From contig RCAB01000001.1 of NCBI GenBank assembly GCA_003640385.1, forward strand, positions 248,001 to 312,000: DNA of 64,000 nucleotides, given 5' to 3'. A program made the translations under genes and the position numbers. Within the stretch, counting starts at the first letter, position 1. Every line of letters starts with the position of its first letter. The notes beneath the pieces are model-generated. The model was not told the origin of the DNA. It did not search any database and worked only from the letters and a program-made list of their open reading frames with translations. Source of the DNA: Setaria digitata (taxonomy: Eukaryota; Nematoda; Chromadorea; Rhabditida; Setariidae). This document shows, one piece after another, positions 61,355 through 64,000 of the stretch.

Positions 61355-64000
61355 CGTATTATTACATCCTTCGCTTAAGTTTAAAATAAAAGATATTCAA
61401 ATTCGATCAATTTATGAGCGGTAATTATTATCAAGACAATATGAGCAGTAAATTCGAGATAATAAAAGTCAGTTATCGATTTATCACAATTTATTTTTAA
61501 ACTCATCGCAAATTTGTTTCTAGCTATTAAATTATCAACTCTCCATAGAAAATTTAATAGAAACTGAATGAATTTCCGAAACTGAAGCTTTAAAACAAAA
61601 AGTTTCTTTCATCATTAGAGAGATATCTTTAAGCTAAGACAAGAGAGCAGATAGGACTACAAAATGAAGGAAGAATGAAAGCAAAGTTTGGGAATCATCG
61701 ATCAAAAAAAGTTCTTTATTCCTATCTCATCAAGACTGCCAAGTAAAAAGACAACTTGAAACACATCTGTTGGTGATATTAAATTTATATTATACTACAA
61801 CAGCGCAATATAGCAAATTAAAAAAACTTAGGCGAAATTTGCAATTAAAGTTTAATTGAAGTTGCAGTATAACAACATAGAATGACAGCAGTTAGTAACA
61901 AAGCAGTTTTACTACATAACATTTTGAAGCAATACTGATCGTACAGAAATTGTTTGCATCATCGACTAACTAACGATTGTCGCTTGCTTTGATCACCGTC
62001 ATCGTAATTGTCTGAAAGCCATCTGTTAACAATTTAAATTTTCAATGAAACCATTGTATTTTAAAGTAAGCATTTAACGACTAAAGCTTATGGATCGAAA
62101 TCTGTTGTGATTCACGGACAAAATGAAAGTAATAATGGAAATCACAATATTGCTTTCGAAGAAACCTCATCAGTTATAAGTTTCAGATTCATTAGATTCT
62201 ATAAAAAAACTTCGAATTTTTTTCACTTCAAAAAAAAAAATGAATATCATAAATGAATTCACACAGAACTTTCGAACTTATTTTCATTATTATCACTTCA
62301 ATAAGGAGAAATGAACTTTAAGTATATGAAATCTGAGCAAATGAATTTATAAAAGCATTCTTTTTAACCAAAAACGTACTTTTAGGAAACCTCATGAGAG
62401 AAAGATTTTAATGATAGTAATGTTTGGATAAGAATACCTTACGGGTCTGGTAGCTAATAATCGGACGTAAATAAATTTCCGTCTTATCAGTTTGTTAAGA
62501 TAACAAATTTTATAAATGATTTCAGTTGCACAAAAATTTATCAAATGCTTCTAAATTTGGAAATAACATTTGTTGTCAGTAACTTCGTCATCATTTATAA
62601 CTATTACATTTCATCTCAAAAGAATTTGAAGCAAAAAGAGATTAATGCCAAATGATATTTAAATTTAAAAAAGAAATTGGAAATAGATAGAGGAAGGGAC
62701 CTACTGAGTCATACACTCATGAAGAGTTTTACTGACAACACTTTGAAAGCAATTGAAATGTCATTTACAATTTGATCACAAATATATTAATTGCATATTC
62801 ATGTTTCAGAAAATCTAAACAATTATTGGCTAAAATAAAGAAAGGAAAATTAAATTTGATTGTTGCCTCTTCTACTTCTCATCCTTCCTGCAATATTTTC
62901 TCTGCTAAAAAGTAATGCGTAATTAGGCTTGCTTTGCTACATCGTATATGACGAGTGATATTATTCACGTGAGAGATAATTCTCGAAAGACCCAGAAAGT
63001 TGAGAAAGTTCTCTTCATTGCCTTTGGTCTCAACTAAATTTAAAAATAGGTAATCTTCCTAAACACTCCAAAACGTGATTGATGCTGGAAGCTGGCCGGT
63101 TTTCTCCGTTCACATCTACTGAATTTAAGACAGGCAGAGTGTTAGTGTACTTTACTGAAATGAAAACCTGACAGAGACTATGATTTCCCTTTCTGGAAGA
63201 AAAACTGAACAGCAAGAAGTGATCACCACTGCACACTTTAACTTTACGTGGTATGCAACGGTGCAGAACACTTTGCGAGGAATGAAAAATTTTAAGTATA
63301 ATTTGTGTGCATGTGTGCGTGTGCAAAAGAAATAATAAAATTTGCTGAAAATGAAGAGAGGGAAAAAGTGAAATGGACAGGAAGCTGTTAGAGGACGAAC
63401 AAGTAATGATGATTTGGTGACCGGCAAACTAATTATGTGAACGTTCTCCTGTTCTCTTCATTTCCATTTTTCTGCCCCTTTATTTATAAGTTATACAGAA
63501 GCTCAGTAGTTGCTACCGTTCAGCTTGTCATTATATCCATGCAGTTTAACCTACTATGTGTTGTACTAGTTAGAACAAGTTTATCATAACTAGGTGCTTA
63601 TTTCTCTACTGATAGGAATGCAAATTTTCCCTACTCCAAATATGAATGGAATGCTGAGTCGATATGGCTAGCCAATATGAATGAGAATGAAGGAAGGCAA
63701 TGAATGAGCTGAAACTTAAAAGATATTCTGGCTCGATGAATAATTAAGTGAAATTTCCAATTCGAAAATGAGATGAGAACTTTGCAATAGAGCTTTTTAA
63801 TGAAGTTCTAATAAAGAAAGATAACTGTTGCTAGAATAAATCACCTAACTGCAAAGACAAATCCATTAAAATATTGCAATTTCTGCTTCTAATATCTTTG
63901 ATTCCTTTCTGATTGCACTATTTTTCTATTTGACTTCGTTCTCAAAGCAATGAATTTATTCTGATCTTAACTGATAGCATCACTGGTTGTTTTTTTATCT

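Larger units (their letters stand above)
56841..64000. other. Right-hand interval with only weak exon candidates
   Basis: No recognisable protein. Splice-bounded candidates at 57394-57509 (+), 59915-60886 (+) and 61243-61354 (-) are listed apart. An open stretch at 63030-63154 (-) follows a CATTTCAG acceptor and could be a 3' exon. The rest is A+T-rich with scattered short ORFs. Confidence 0.4.

Noticed and set aside
63030..63427. Minus-strand ORFs near the right edge
   Set aside because: Only the last 125 bases follow a decent acceptor; the longer ORFs contain stops and acceptors mid-way and begin in an ACAC-type repeat.

Overview
The window is nuclear DNA of a small-intron invertebrate, most likely a nematode. 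It is A+T-rich. Introns end in the worm-type consensus TTTTCAG. Several start codons lie a few bases after such an acceptor with no obvious upstream exon, as expected for spliced-leader trans-splicing. The gene set (nematode-style globin, PIM-related kinase, CA10/11-like carbonic anhydrase-related protein, Polycomb genes) fits this. A clade III (filarial-like) worm is a reasonable guess but is not proven. Exon models below were built by hand from splice signals, reading phase and family knowledge.

Layout. 1-2.3 kb: an unrecognised three-exon gene (-). 2.3-8.9 kb: mostly non-coding, with one possible small spliced gene (+). 8.9-12.45 kb: an eight-coding-exon Polycomb (CBX) gene (-) with an N-terminal chromodomain and a C-terminal Pc box. 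12.5-33.9 kb: a gene-poor interval of about 21 kb holding a LINE reverse-transcriptase relic, palindromes, direct and tandem repeats, and several G+C-richer islands that may be regulatory. 33.9-38.3 kb: a nine-exon PCGF/Psc-type RING plus RAWUL gene (+). 38.3-45.3 kb: non-coding with two one-N assembly joins. 45.3-47.5 kb: a six-exon globin (-). 50.5-52.85 kb: an eight-exon acatalytic carbonic anhydrase-related gene (+). 53.1-56.84 kb: a ten-exon PIM-like kinase gene (-), tail-to-tail with the previous one. 56.9-64 kb: only weak exon candidates.

The most notable point is that two genes whose families supply core subunits of the same complex, Polycomb repressive complex 1 (CBX/Pc and PCGF/Psc), lie about 21 kb apart in divergent orientation with no strong gene between them. 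The Pc-like protein keeps both the methyl-lysine-reading cage and the RING1-binding Pc box; as far as I know Caenorhabditis elegans has no protein with this complete architecture. Other points of interest are a globin with Phe at the distal-histidine position, a kinase intron that appears to start with GC, and several near-perfect palindromes with 3-4 base loops.
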